Assembly (NCBI GenBank): GCA_941918925.1
Contig: OW799233.1
Location: 82,342,055-82,406,054 of the forward strand
DNA from: Phyto melanocephala
Lineage: Eukaryota; Arthropoda; Insecta; Diptera; Rhinophoridae
Length of the DNA: 64,000 nucleotides
Direction of reading: 5' to 3'
Shown: positions 1 through 13,198 of the stretch, in pieces
Position numbering within the stretch: the stretch's first letter is position 1
Layout of the letters: the number at the start of each line of letters is the position of its first letter
The notes under the pieces: generated by a model
Databases searched by the model: none
Seen by the model: the letters and a program-made list of their open reading frames with translations, nothing else
Told to the model about the DNA's origin: nothing
Made by a program: the position numbers and the translations under genes

Positions 1-260
1 TATAAAAGTTAAACTCTGTCTGTTAGCTATAGATTCCGAAACCGTAAAGCCGATCGGACTTTAACTTTGGAAAGTTGTTGTACACATTTCAGGGAGTGCT
101 TATGGGTGGTAAAAAGTGGGCGGGGCTACGCCCATAAAAAAAGTTATAATTTTGAGGTAATTTTACTAGACCGATTTTTCAGAAACTTTGCACACATTTT
201 GAGCTGTCATGACTATACAATTTCGTGATGATGACAAGCTGTTCGTCGCATGCTCCAGAG
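1..260. repeat. Possible INE-like repeat fragment
   Basis: The stretch has a GC-rich block near 105-140 (gtgggcgggg...acgccca) similar in style to the 'gtgggcgt' modules of the larger INE-like copies at 18.5-21.2 kb and 51-52 kb. No terminus or hairpin is visible, so it would be an internal fragment cut by the window edge. The assignment is weak. Confidence 0.3.
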
Positions 261-743
261 TAGGAACCCAACAAATTTGTTAATTTTTACAGCAAATAGA
301 AAAACAAAAAATTTTGTATACCCACTGCATTACAATAAAAGTCAATAAAATATTATTTTTAATATATTCAATTAAAATTCAGAATGCATTTTTATTCATT
401 AAGGGGCGTAGCAACGCGCCCGCGCTTGGCTTGTATAAAAATGAAATGGCAACTTTTAGGGCATAAGCAGTATGTTCAAAATTAATGATAAAGTGAGCTT
501 CTCTTTAGCCTCTCAGATACTTTTTATTTATTTATAACTGCATAATAACCTAAACCTACTTATATATCCGATAACATCCTAACTTTAGCTGTTGATAAGT
601 TTTCCTTTTCCCGGAGTTTTTTATTTTCGGTAAATTTGGGTTTATTATGAAATTCTTGAAAATTTTTTTGATTTTAACAAAAAAAAAAAAAAAAAAAAAA
701 AAACACTAAACATACATATACACACAGACATATGTATTTTGGT
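261..743. other. AT-rich DNA with a 25-base poly-A run
   Basis: No coding signal is seen. There is a short GC-rich patch at about 400-435 and an uninterrupted run of 25 A at 679-703, just outside the SINE and its TSD. The A run lies beyond the target duplication, so it is not the SINE tail. Confidence 0.6.
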
Positions 744-757
744 ATAAATATTATATA

Positions 758-978
758 GGTTAGGTAGAACAGGCAGCTTCTGTGCAGCTCACTTGGGTCC
801 ATTTTATTGATCCCATTATGATACCTGAATAGGAAAGTAAGAATACAATAGAATAGAATAGAAAAGAGAGAAGAGAAGAGAAGAGAAGCAGACAACACCA
901 GAGTCTTTAGCGGGAATCGAACCCGCAACCCCCAAACTAGCACACCAGCACACTACTGACTAGTCCACCGGGGCACCC
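758..978 (-). mobile_element. tRNA-derived SINE with 14-bp TSD
   Basis: A 221-bp element reads on the minus strand. Its 5' head (about 907-978) is tRNA-like: a perfect pol III B box (GGTTCGATTCC, minus strand, 913-923) sits in an intact T-arm stem (GCGGG/CCCGC), and an A-box-like stretch lies at 956-967. The acceptor stem does not pair, so this is not a working tRNA gene. The body holds a CT-rich microsatellite (AGAAG units on the plus strand, about 863-889). The 3' end is ...TTCTACCTAACC. The 14-base direct repeat ATAAATATTATATA occurs at 744-757 and 979-992, exactly flanking the element, which marks target-primed insertion. SINEs are non-coding and are mobilised by a partner LINE; the 3' octamer is shared with the LINE end at 24731-25041. 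Confidence 0.87.
913..923 (-). promoter_or_regulatory. RNA polymerase III B box of the SINE
   Basis: GGTTCGATTCC on the minus strand matches the tRNA T-loop B box exactly. With the weaker A-box-like stretch at 956-967 it forms an internal pol III promoter, the usual source of SINE transcripts. Confidence 0.75.
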
Positions 979-992
979 ATAAATATTATATA

Positions 993-3900
993 AATATATA
1001 TGAAAAAATTTTATACCTTTGTAGCCTTTTCTCTTTTAACAATAAAAACTTTAGTCCTCTAGTAAAAAATCATGACCGGAAACGAACAAAATGTGCTTGC
1101 CTAACGTGGGTTAAAGCTCATATTTAATTATAATCGTACATTGTGATATGTTTGTTAGTCCTGGTTAATAACATTTAACCTCACGTCGTAGGACGTAATG
1201 TTGTAATATGTTTTTAATTCATGTATTTAAATTTTTTAAATTAGCTAAATCATATTTAATCATTAATTCTATGTTTTTTAAAAAAAATATGCATGAAATA
1301 CATAAATCAAATATGGAGATAAATTCAAATTTTCATTTCTTTGCAATTCGAAATAAGATGACACTTGAAAACTTAAAATTGTTATAAATATTAAATGTTT
1401 CGGACGTGATACAATTTTTAGAATTTGATGGCAATAAATGAATGAACGAGAGAAGAAAACAAAAGAGCAACGAACATAATGTAAAATTTATAACAATATG
1501 CTGAAAAATGCCAAATACCTACCATTTTCAAATCTAATTGCAAGTCGTTACGAACTAATTGTAAATACCAAAGTAATAAAATACCAAAAACAAATTCACA
1601 GAAATTACAATTACAAAGATTAAACTCTAAACCCCAACTTGGAACAAAATGAAAGAGTTAAAATTGAAATATGAAGGAAAAAGGTTTAAAGCAGAACAAT
1701 AATAGTATTTACAAAATTTTAATTACTTTCAATAAAATCTAACACACGCATAAACCCCCCAACCACTAAATGACATTTTCAAAACAAACTCATTTAAACC
1801 CTCTCAGCTACATAAGCATTCTATGGGTATGATATAACTTATTTTGTTATGATGTTCTTGTTGTTTTAAAATGGGACATTAGTACAAAAACAATTCGACT
1901 GAATGTAGTACATGCACATACATACAATACATACATAGGATCTTCCCTTCAATATGGTCCTAATTTATTTATTTAGACTTATGGATGGGTTGGCTAGTTA
2001 AAAACAATAAATTACCAAACGTTTAATTTCATTCGTTTGCTTTTAAGCAAAATAAAGTAAAATTAACCTTTTTCCATTCTATCAAAAATTACTGACATAC
2101 TTACATATATATGTGTATGTGTTTATGTATGTATGTATGTATATACTTGCTCGCCAACAAAACGTGTTTGCTAAAGTTAATTTTAAAATATTTTTCATTA
2201 ACTTTAGGAATATCCCTTTAAGCGACCCTTTTTTGTGTTGAAGATCCAATGGGATGGGAGATGATAAGGCAATGAAAATGGCAAAAGTTATAATTGTGCT
2301 AGTGTTGGGATGGACACACAAACTTTTTCCTAGTTCGAGTTTATTCATAATACAACTCACGCAATTGGGATTTTAAAGCTTTATTTCAAAAGTAAATTAC
2401 AAACAATTTCTAAATTTACGCCCAGGCGTCCATGCTCAACCTCTCAACTATACAACACTTGAAACACTCGTTGTTCCAAATACACTTAGCAAAATAAAAC
2501 AGGTAGTTTTAATTTTAAAAATGTAATAAATTTAATTTCAGTTTCGTACGTTATCTGCCCGATTGCGAAGAATATGTACATCTTAATTAAGTTATTTCCA
2601 TTTTATATCTTTTTGCAAAAGATATCTAGAGAAGAATTTTAAATATCAAGATCCACTTAATCTAAACAAATTACGGCACAAGGATTACATACATATTTTT
2701 ATGGCCGAATAAAATATTAAATATATTTATGTACATTAGGGATACAACTTTTTAACAATTTTGGAAAATTCAAAATGGCCCTATCCATATCATGTTGTGC
2801 ATAATAAAACAATAAGAACTGCATCTTTAGATTTTCGATGTCGTTAAAAAAGGTTCCGAGTCAAATGCAATCATTGCAAATCAACACGAACTCTTAATCT
2901 TAAGTTAATTTTTAGATTGTGATTTTGATTATAATCATATAATTACATTAAGAAATTTAAATAGTTAAATAAAAACTTTTGAAAAAATAAAAATGTTTAA
3001 AAAATAAAAAAAAAAATCTTAAAGGGCTTTCAGAGATCGGCTTCGACGCGGAACGTTCTTGTTCCGAAATGACCTGAGGAAACATTTTTCGGTTTCAGCA
3101 CAACAACGGCTACAGCGAGGTGATAGGGCCTAATGTACATTGCAATCTGTTTGCTTGACTTAAAGTGACGTTTCTCAACTTATTCTCTGGAAAAAAGGAA
3201 ACTGTACAAATTAAATCTCCATGTGTAATATTGTGTATGTACAAGGTTTTCCTTAAGGTTTTTTTTTTTAATAGATGAATCTGGCGTTTGGTATTATTCT
3301 TTAAGTGTAGAATTTTGAAATTCTTCTCCTTCCACACAAATTTAAAAACATTTTGCCATCGTACAACAAACACGCAATTTTTAAATGAGCATCACGCGCC
3401 TTCACTTTTTTTGTTTTTTGTCAATAGTAGTTGTTATTGTTGTTTTTCCTTCTGTTACTTGATAAGTATTGATGGTATACATGTATATATATATACATAT
3501 GTATGTATGAATGTATGTATTTTTCATAAGCTATGAAAGTTTTGAAATGTGGGTTAAAGGCAGTTCTGAGTGTTTTACACAAGTGTGTTTGTTTATTTGC
3601 TTTCTTACATTTTCTCGATTAGACCCAGCCCTTGTTTCTTTGTGTGTTGTGTTATGATTTTGTTTTCATTTCCCTTCCGTTGAATTGTACAATCATATCG
3701 TTTTTTGCTTTTAAGCATTGATTACGTAAAACTTTATATCCTTCCTCCAACAAGGGCAAAAATATAGTTGACGGACCCTTATTTTATTTCCTACTTAACT
3801 CAATGCTATTTGTTTTTGTTGGCTGGATGGGTATTTGCGTTCTTAAATTATTTTAATAAATTGTAATGAAACTTTGGCTTTCAAGTTTCCGCTGCTATAC

Positions 3901-4917
3901 GAAACAAAGACAAAAGGGTGGAAAACGTATTTAAAGTGGTTAGAGTTGTCACAAAATTGCATTAGCTGAAATTGACAAGGCATTGAAAAATTGCAAGGAA
4001 CTTTAACAATAACGAAATAAAGTTGTTTATTTGTATTCTAAACACATTATTTAATAAAATATTTTAATTTATTATAAAAGAATTTATTTGAATTTCGTTT
4101 AAAATTTAAATCGCAATTTTGAGTAACAAAACTAATAGTGAAATGTTTGCCTGCTTTCAATAAATATGTATTTGAAATTCAACAGCATATTGTACTTTTA
4201 GGATTTCTGTTCTGCTTCTATTTCAATAATGCTAAATACAAATTTTAGACACACACACCCACACACATAATTATGTGCTTATGTACATACATATGTACTT
4301 TATATATGTATTTTGAAATGAATCGAATAAAACTTATTACGTACATATGTACATACATAAAACATATGTCAGTGTAGTTGCTTCATATACTTACATAACA
4401 CCAACAGAAAGCCAAAACAAAATTACGTAAATATAAAAATTAAATATTCCTTATTTGTTTATATAAGAGCTCGGGATCATGTAAAATTTAAGTAAATTAC
4501 TTTAAGCTTCATTTTGAACACATGTGACAGGTGATAATTATGAAAAAAAAAGAAATGAAATGTTTTGTACTCCAGAGCAATAACAACGAAAGTCACCCTG
4601 CCATTATAGATGCATTAGAAAATAAACTGCTCTCCTGTGTAATAAAACGGGAACATGTGTGAGTGATTATCAAAACACCCTTCAAACAATTTCTATTTCA
4701 ACACTAAAACGTATGTTACTGTATGATTCTACCTTTGTGATACTTCCTACAAGATTTTATTTCGCTCTTTCTTATTATACAATTTTAATTCGCCGTCTTG
4801 TTGAAAAATACATCCTCATATGATTTCAATAATGTCTTAAGTTACATTGAAGAAATTTTACTCTAATTCTAATTTGAAATACTAAATAAAAAGTTTCAAA
4901 GTTTTTTCTTAGCTAAA
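993..4917. other. AT-rich non-coding DNA with microsatellites
   Basis: No gene or transposon is recognised. Simple repeats include TATG/TGTA tracts at about 2101-2144 and 3478-3520 and CA/TACA tracts at about 4250-4370. A short hairpin (CGGAAC/GTTCCG) lies near 3050-3067 in a locally GC-richer segment (about 3025-3130) whose nature I cannot tell. Small ORFs here are AT-rich chance frames. Confidence 0.6.
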
Positions 4918-4960
4918 TGCTATATATACCCTTGTGCACCACAGGTGAAGGGTATAAAAA
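4918..4960. repeat. Solo INE-like 5' terminal hairpin
   Basis: TATACCCTT and AAGGGTATA form an inverted pair around about 18 bases. The same TATACCCTTCAC...GAAGGGTATA pairing opens the full INE-like copies (for example at 49650). No body follows, so it may be a fossil terminus or a chance hairpin. Confidence 0.4.
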
Positions 4961-6089
4961 TAGTTTTGATAATCATAAGGAAACGTTTCCTTATTTTCTT
5001 CACAAAATAATAAAATTAAATAAGAGTAAATTTGGATATGTTGTGGCTTCGAATTATGTTTGGAAGCAAGTTTAATATGTGGAGAAATGTGATTGAATTT
5101 GCGTTGTTTCAATTATAGTCTCATTTTGACGTTCCAATTATTACCGCAAATCGGGGTATTGGTGTACTCAATTTAATGTTGTAAATTCGTTCAAACATCG
5201 TGACAATAATTCAGTATGAAAACCTTATTGTTTCCACCTCTTTTTTATGCATTTTTTTGTTATTTTATTATATCGAAAGACGTAATTTTTGTTTGAGGAA
5301 TTTTCGTGCTTGCACTAAGGGCTTTTAGAAATTTGTTAATGAGATCGTTTTTTTTTAATTGTAGAAATGTAGAAATTTAGTCGGTTTTTATTTTTTTTTA
5401 ACTTTGGACTTTAAAAATAACATATGACGACGATATGTACATGGCAAATTTGACGAAGCTTTCTACAATACAACTATTCCACACCCAAACATAACCCATG
5501 TTTGCAACATGATCACGACAGTCATATTGTATTTTCTTTAACATATTTGGTTGTGGAAAGCAAGTGATTTTTATTTTTTTATTTTGTTTTATCATTTATT
5601 TCGTCACGATAATCAAGCATTGTTTGAATTTCATCATTCATTGAGAACTTCGTTATGGTTGTCCTTTCAAAATTACTATAACAAGAGTAGTATGATGTCA
5701 AAAGTATTTTAAATTGCGAAATTATAATAAAATGTTATTTGATACAACAGTTGCAAAGCAATCAAGCTATAATTTTTTCTAATAATACTTTGTTTTTGAT
5801 AGATCTCCTTCTTGTTGAATAAATTTTTATTATTTAAAAAAATATTTGTATAATAAGTTATAATTTTAAAGATAAGTACAATCATTAATGGAAGTGGAAA
5901 AAAAGACCGTTCCATCATATGTTTTATTAAACATAGCAATGATAACTTGCACTTTATGTTTTAACCACAATCATGAAATTCAGTCATGGTATGTTTCCCT
6001 TAGATTACTATTACCAAAACCACATATTTCCTTTGCGTGCAAAAATACTGTAAGTAAATACGCCACTTTAATTTTATTTATTTTTTTCC
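4961..6089. other. AT-rich non-coding DNA
   Basis: Nothing recognisable is seen on either strand. The short ORFs show no domain motif. Confidence 0.5.
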
Positions 6090-6091
6090 TA

Positions 6092-6789
6092 CACACAAAG
6101 AAAAAATATAATTGTGGTAATCATAATCTAAGAGCAACAAACTATAATTGAATTGTATGATTATCGTTAAAGCATATAATGCTTGCCAATTATCATTATT
6201 ATGTTCAATTAAAGTATCATGCAATAATCATATATATGACTATAGTTGAAATCGACAATCTTTGCTTTTTTACGGCAAATTATTTTATTTTGCTTTAAGT
6301 TAGATAAACTAATTGCAATTTTTATATCAACAGTTTTTAACATTTTCTCGATTATTTTATAAATTTATTTAATTTTTTTTTAAATTTTTGTTCATTTTTT
6401 TTGACATATCAAACTTTTAAAAATAATAGAACTTATTCAGCAAGAATAAGAACAGTTGAGTTCAAAATATTATTATAAAAAATCATTGCTTGATTGCTTT
6501 TTAATCATACTGTTGTCCCACATATATTATTTGTAATTTTAAAATCTTTTGAATATAATTTTATGTTTGTCGAATAAATTTTTTATTTCTAAACGGCAAT
6601 CATCTCGAAATTTATACGAAAAGTAAACAATAAATGATAAAACTCAAACAAACACTTGATTATCGTGACTAAGCCTATGATGAAATAAAATAAATTTAAC
6701 TATTACTTGTTTTCGGCCATCAAATATTGGTATAGAGAATATAATATGACCATCCTGATCATGTCGTCAACATGGTTTTTCTTTGCGTG
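6092..6789. mobile_element. Non-autonomous Tc1/mariner-type MITE, TA TSD
   Basis: A 698-bp AT-rich non-coding unit is bounded by imperfect terminal inverted repeats: CACACAAAGAAAAA at the left and, read on the minus strand, CACGCAAAGAAAAA at the right (13 of 14 match). A TA dinucleotide sits directly outside each end (6090-6091 and 6790-6791), which is the target duplication of Tc1/mariner elements. No transposase is encoded. The MITE at 27155-27801 has similar ends and the same TA flanks. Confidence 0.65.
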
Positions 6790-6791
6790 TA

Positions 6792-8583
6792 GATGTCCTT
6801 GAAACAATTAAAAATACATTATAAAATTTCTTGTGTTCTTTTAATCAATAATATATAATAAAAATAGTTTTAAAATATGGTGACATTTTTAAAAGTGTTT
6901 TAATAAAATTAAAAAAAAGTTGATAAAAATTGTGTGCTAAACATAGAGATAATAAATTTATTTATTGTAAATCATTTTTATTTTGGCTCAAGTTTATTCC
7001 GCTGTTAGCAGAGTGAAATAAATTTTCGAAACCAGCTACGATTTCATCATCAGCACTCTTTATCGGCATACTCATGTGTAGTTTGGAACTACTATTTATG
7101 TTACAATTTAAAAAAAATTAGGGAATCATATTGTCGTAGTTATTTTCTAATATGAATTTTTTCTTTTCCTATTAAATGACATTTATCTACATGTTTATAT
7201 TATTTGATATTCGTAATACATTTTCGTTATGCTCTATATCCATCCTTTTGCTGGAATTATTAAAAGCAAAGTTGTATTTTTATAAGTTTTTTTTAGTTGA
7301 AGTAGAATTTGGACGTCTGATAACTTGCTGCAGTCACATTGCTTGCAAGCGAGACAATTTCCTTGGAAATTTAAATTTAGATTGTTAACAAAATATACCA
7401 TAGAATATGTATTGTATAAAAATACACCGGAAGATCTCCGTTTCGCTTCAAATCATTTTTGAAATTATTTACATGCACAAGTAATATTCATACTACTTCT
7501 CAGCAGAAACCGCAGGCTTCCAAAGAATCAATTCATTTTGTAAAAAAGGAAAGCAGCCAAATAGATAAAACAATTTTTTAAAATAAGCCTTTGCTTAAAA
7601 CAACTGAAAATGGACATATTTTTTGTGAAATAAGAAATACTATTTTTGTTTTAATTTCCTTAAATATTGTTTAAACCTGTGGTGTTTTATTTAGGCTCCT
7701 TAGATTTCTTTGTTCATTTTAATCATGACTGTATTTTTAAGAATAAACCATTTTGAATGTGTGTTTCAGTGGGTACCAGCTTTCAAAGAATGTGTAGTCG
7801 CATGCTGCATTTTATGATGAAAATTCGTTTGTTTTTTTTTCATTATTATAATCTTCGTCTGTACGTTCTCCATTCTATTTAGATTGTTTTCCATTTCCCA
7901 ATTCACCCCTTGTTAAACTAAAGTAGAAAATGGAAAAATAAAAAATAAACAAAATGTTAAGTTTGTATTTTTTGATTTTCAAAAATAAACATAAAATACA
8001 TTTGGTACAAAAATACAACAAAACTTGAACTTATTGTTGTAATGCTATATGGAAACCGTTGTACAGATGCGAATATATCTTTTCCTATACGTGTGTATGT
8101 ATCAGGCCGGTAAGGCAAACGAATATATGAACTAAAATATACAATCAACACACACATACATACATAATAGAATAATGCTACCACTAGATTTAAAATTATA
8201 TACACAAAAAAAGTACATCTTCAGTTAATATATACGTATGTTTGTTTATACAATTTATTTTAAAAAATATACACATATTTAGTTATATATTAGATTTTGT
8301 TGTTGTTGTTGTTGTTGTCGTTTTATAGATAAAAACGCCAGCCATTGTAAAAGTCACAGACACACAATTTTCTAAAGATTTTCGTCGTCATTTCCCTAAG
8401 GACATTTTTACCAATGACAACAACGACATCAGTGATAATTCAAAAATGTACAAGAAAAATTGCATGAGGAGGAGAAATAGCAGAATCACATATGGTTGAC
8501 AGACTTGTGCAAAGAATTGGAAAACAAAAGTTTTTACTTCTTACTTATTCTCCGACTCTCGCAATAATCAGAGACACAAAAAG
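6792..8583. other. AT-rich non-coding DNA, (TTG)n tract
   Basis: A TTG microsatellite lies at about 8298-8320. I see no gene, RNA or element boundary here. Confidence 0.55.
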
Positions 8584-9182
8584 AACAAGTAAGAGCACTA
8601 TATTCGGCTGTACCGAATTTTTGATACCCACCACCAAATTTGTGTTCTTTTATAGCACAAAATTAATTATTTTGTTATTACCAGTAATTGCTATGGAATA
8701 ATCTCTTTAGAGTAAAACAATGTGTATATTCGATTTTCTATTAATTTATTTTCTCAAATTAAGTCTTACAATGCAACGTTAAGTACTTCTAAATTAAAAA
8801 CTCCTTTTTACTACAATGTTGTATCTTTACGGAAACTGAAGAGTATAATTTGGTACCCAGAGGTAGTTAAACAAAATTATTAGCATTGTGTGGGCATGGC
8901 GCTCCCACTTTTAAAATTATATAATTAATGTTTAAATTCAACTTAGATTATCCATGACAGATAACATTTTTTTTTAATTTTTGCCCAAATATAAATAGTA
9001 TGCATTTAATATAAAGCACTGAATGAAAGGTGGGCGTTAAAGTGCGCTTCTCATTGTTATTTTTAGGAATAATAAAATTTACCAGAAAGCGAGATTTGAA
9101 AAATTTTTGTCCGTAGAGAAACTATATGAATTTAAAATAAATTGTTATATGGGAGGTGGGCACTGAAGACGGCGTGTCACAA
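8584..9182 (-). mobile_element. INE-1/DINE-1-like element, family B, truncated
   Basis: Read on the minus strand, the element ends in the shared 3' terminus: a hairpin (TTCGG...CCGAA) followed by TATAGTGCTCTTACTTGTT. On the plus strand this appears as AACAAGTAAGAGCACTATA at 8584. Beside it lies the family B cue 'tacccaccacc', then gtgggcg-type modules (about 9030-9180). The 5' half with its GTCY microsatellite is missing and the copy runs straight into an opposite-strand copy at 9183. INE-1/DINE-1 elements are non-coding, Helitron-related dipteran repeats. Confidence 0.6.
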
Positions 9183-9553
9183 GGGTATATAAGCTTGTCA
9201 TTACGTTTGTAATATCAACAATATTTATTTCCGACCTCCAAGATATATTTTCTGAAAGCTTATGACTAGAGGAGTTTATTGATCAATCCGTGTGCCCGTG
9301 TGTTGGTGAAAAAAAAACTTAAAAAAAACACAGATCTGTATCCGGGAATAAATCGGTAATGAAATGTAACACAATCGCCTTATAATTGCGTCTGTTGTTT
9401 CCCATAAAAATTAATATGTTCAGCCCTAGGATAATTGATAGAAACATTTACTATTGTTTATAGATACCATATGCCCCTAGGGCTGTCGTTATATATATTT
9501 ATGAGCATTATCAGATTCCGCGCGGCCAATTATAACACTCTTACTTGTTTTAA
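9183..9553 (+). mobile_element. INE-1/DINE-1-like element, degenerate
   Basis: The copy starts at a GGGTATATAAG stretch, contains the family block 'tttccgacc...' and 'ctgaaagcttatgac' near 9225-9270, and ends in a degenerate hairpin (ccgcgcgg) followed by ACTCTTACTTGTTTT at about 9538-9553. The GTCY block is reduced to 'ccgtgtgcccgtgtg'. It abuts a minus-strand copy, so the two 3' termini face outward as a large inverted pair. Confidence 0.6.
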
Positions 9554-12436
9554 TTTGTGTTGATCGAACCAGACAGGTTTAAATGATTTTCAATAGTCGC
9601 AACTGAAGTTATGGTAGATAAAATAGATTTGACATCTAACTAACGTCTCACTAGCCGTTAACTTTGGAACAATGATCAAAACTGCCGAAGCTTGGCATTG
9701 CACAAACAAGCTATTGCAATTTTGCACGAACAAGTAGAGATAGTTCAATTGTCAGCAACTCAGATTTTTTTTATGTGGTGAGTGTGCACTTTGTATGTGT
9801 TAAGTAAAATCGAATATCGATTAGTCCTACACGTTCTTATTCCTTGCAGTGTCACATACTCAAACAAAACTATTCATCGTAGTTAAATTAAAAAAACACA
9901 AAAAGATTCGAAAAAGCCAAAAAGAACCAAAAATTAAATTTTAATTTTAAAGTTTTTTATTTTTTATTTATTTTTTGTGTTTGTCCAATTCGTGCGTTTA
10001 TTACATTAACAGAAAAAATTGTGTAATGAAGTTGTTATAAATTCTTAATTTCAAAATTTATTTATGCGCAATCATTAAAATTTAAAAAAAGCACGTTTTT
10101 AGAATATTTAAATATTTTTATATATATTTAAATATAGACACATCTACATAAAAGCCATATACATACAGATACATTTATCCACCTTCTTTGGGTTTTCACT
10201 ACAGGGGGAACCAAAAGTTTCTAAGTCGGTAATAAAATATATTTTTAAAACTAACTCCAGTGAGCAACTAAATGAATTATTGGAAAAGGATATTAATTAT
10301 TATTTTTGATTTACTGAAAAAAAATGAATCGTCACGTTTGTATATCGTTTTACTCAGTACTATACATTTACAATTATGTAGAACAACAACAATAAGTCTT
10401 TTGCCAAATTTTTCTTACTGTATTTTGTTTATCAAAATAAAAACTGATTGACCGACAGACAGAATGTCAGATAAATAGCGACATATAAAACAAATGAATG
10501 TATCAAAAAGATAATAAAATAAACATTTAAATTTGTTTCGAAAGGCAACACGACCAATCAACCAAATGCACTTGCCCTTGCTTGTTTTGCAATCCAGACA
10601 TTTGCATATTTTGATTATCAATGAAAAAAAACAAAGAAAACAAAATATACAAACATAATTTGTTTAAAAATTGTTCAACAACGACACACACAATATTTGC
10701 ACATGTTTTAATACTCGATTCGGGGCGAATGAACTCAATGAGCCATAAACAAAGCTCTTAAAAAAAAATCTGCACAAATATTAACAAATACTTTTTTTTA
10801 TAGACCTACGCTCGTTAATTTTCACGATAACAGATCAAAAACTTTTTATCATTAATTTAACTTTCCTCTAACCTAAAGCATCCACAGTTGCCGTGGATTT
10901 GGTTGCAATTACATTTTTTATTTCATAGAATTTCAAATAAACAAATTGTACACCAATGGCTGCATATTAAGCCAATTAAGGCGCGTCCCATTCACTAAGG
11001 CGATTAAAAACAGACAATCCAATTTAATCTGCGTTCAGTTTAAAACTAAAAGAAAAAAACATGCATTCACTTCAATGTTCATGTGCTCATTTGCATTTTA
11101 TTAATATTTTTGCAATTTTTATGAAATTTTTTATGCATTACAAACAATGGGACATTGTTGCAAGTGAAATAAATATAAAAAAAAAATGAAAACAGTAACA
11201 ATAAAAACAAAAACAACTATTATAAATGTACATGTATTGCATTCAATATTAATTGCATTTTATTGCATTTGGCTGGCTGGCTGACTGCATAAAATTAAAA
11301 ATTTTGTTGTTGGCTTTTTTCTATTTTTTTCCTTCTCTCTTTTTTATTTTTATATCAAACATAAAACGAACAATTTATAATGTTGTCAAGCCCACAACTA
11401 AGATTCTTGTAATTTTCAAATTATTTTAACTGATTATTTAAACTTTTATGGTCTGGCAATAAAAAGCCAATTAAAAATTATGTAAATGCAATTGTAATTT
11501 AAACGTAATTTAGTAGGAAGTTTAAAGAGTTAAAACACAATAGAATTTGTTTTCATATTTAGCTAGATTTTTATAAGTATTTAATAAATCGATGTAACGA
11601 TAGCGTCATTGGATGTTAATTTGGGCTGGAACACACAGAAAATGGACCCCTAAACGTTTTAAGAATACTTCGTCTTTAAAACTTCTGACAATCTTGGAGT
11701 AGTTGTGGATAAAAAGCTATCCTAGATTCCATGTTTTGTCTTGTACTTAATTTTTTAGCTTGTAAAAAAACCTGACAACAATTCATTAAAAAGAATTGCT
11801 TAATTTAAAGTAGCAAAAAAGTTTTCTTATTTCACCTGAACACTTTCATGTAAAAATATCTTGTGAAGCGAATCACAACTATTGTTGTGTTATTTTACCA
11901 AGTAATGAATAGTTTCACTCAAGATTTTATTATCATTTTGCAAGTGATATTAAATTTAAAATTTAGCCTCAGTTTAATGGCAATTTTCTTTTCGGAGTAA
12001 GAGTTCTCGTTAACGAATAAATACAAAAATCGCCTCTGAATAAAAATATGTTGATTGAATTTAGAGATTTTGACGCGCTAAATTCAAATCCGATTTAAAA
12101 TTTTTTCTATCGAGCTCAGATTTTTTATAGGCATGCCTAATGGCAGCTGTCAAAAATATAATCCGCTAAGTGTTTCACATTAAAATCGGTGAACATGATA
12201 GAACCTCTAATCTCATTCGGATAATTTTGAAATTTTAAATTTAAGGATTATCTGAATCTACGTATTTAACTTCACTTTTACAAGGCTAATAATTCTGAGC
12301 GACCTATTTTAATGATAATTAATCGTAATTTAATTGTTATCCTTTGGGTATAGGGTTGTGTTACATATTATTTATATGTTCATTACGCTTTTGGTAATAT
12401 TTATATGATCAACTTATCAAATTTTTAATCAACTTA
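9554..12436. other. AT-rich non-coding DNA
   Basis: About 2.9 kb with no recognisable gene or complete repeat. A CACACAGAAAATGG stretch near 11635 resembles the left end of the MITEs at 6092 and 61835, but I found no matching right end. Confidence 0.5.
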
Positions 12437-12589
12437 TATTTATTATTATTATTATTAATTCAAATATTATTACAATTCAAAATTATAATAACTCTTAAAG
12501 ACTAAAGCACTAGCAACGTAGGCTATCGGCTTGGAAATTATTTACATACAAAGAGTTTTAACTTAAAATTATATATAATTTATTGATAG

Positions 12590-13198
12590 TTATATTTCAT
12601 GTTGAATGTTTATACGTTTTAAAAATTTATTGATTAAAGTTATGTTTTGTTCAGATGGAGTGGTTAGTAAGTTTATAAAATTATCTGAATTACATACATT
12701 TAAACGGATATTACGAAGCGAAGAGCAGCCGGCTAAGATGTGTCTTACAGTTAACGGTGCATTGTTGCAAAAGGTGCAGGTGGGATGTGGATTCTTAGAT
12801 ATTAGGTACCCGTGGGTGAGCCTGGTGTGGGTTAAGCGAAGTCTTATAAAACATTTATTTTCTAAGCAGCTTGTAGACAATGGCATTTGTATTTGTTTTT
12901 TTTCTGGATTGATTTCACGATACAGATGGTTATAATTTCTCCATTTTTGGAGGATAGAGTGGTTAAGGTTGTACAAAGAACTTCTCGTTATAAAAGTCTT
13001 TGTCTGGGGAATAAAATTAAATGTTGGGACCATATACGTTTCTTTGGCGGCGAGATCGGCTGTTTCATTACCATTTATTCCGACGTGACTGGGCACCCAA
13101 AAAAGTTTTGCCTTATTATTCATTTCCATTAGGAGTTGCTGAATTAGGACAATTGTCTCATTTTTGTTTCTAGCATTTTTCGCCCCTTCAAAAACGGA
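12590..13198 (-). pseudogene. I-clade ORF2: RNase H C-half and zinc knuckle
   Basis: This frame continues the RNase H domain after the in-frame TAG at 13199-13201; the downstream codons stay in the same frame as the upstream half. The fourth RNase H acidic residue lies in the motif HVGINGNETAD. After the linker come the I-clade signature RLRLTHTRLTHGYL and a zinc-knuckle-like C-x2-C-x8-H-x4-C (CTFC...H...C). The stop is at 12590-12592. The same knuckle spacing occurs in the LINE end at 24731-25041. Translation of the intact form would need read-through of one TAG, so this copy is inactive as it stands. Confidence 0.85.

Noticed and set aside
903..976. Functional tRNA gene on the minus strand
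   Set aside because: The T arm is perfect, but the acceptor ends do not pair and the segment is the head of a 221-bp TSD-flanked SINE.
11630..12010. Fourth CACACAGAAAA-type MITE
   Set aside because: A left-end-like motif is present near 11635, but no credible right end with TA was found.
12606..12935. Plus-strand ORFs opposite the I-clade LINE (also 13209-13505, 14296-14640, 15262-15954)
   Set aside because: They are antisense shadows of the minus-strand ORF2 and show no motifs of their own.
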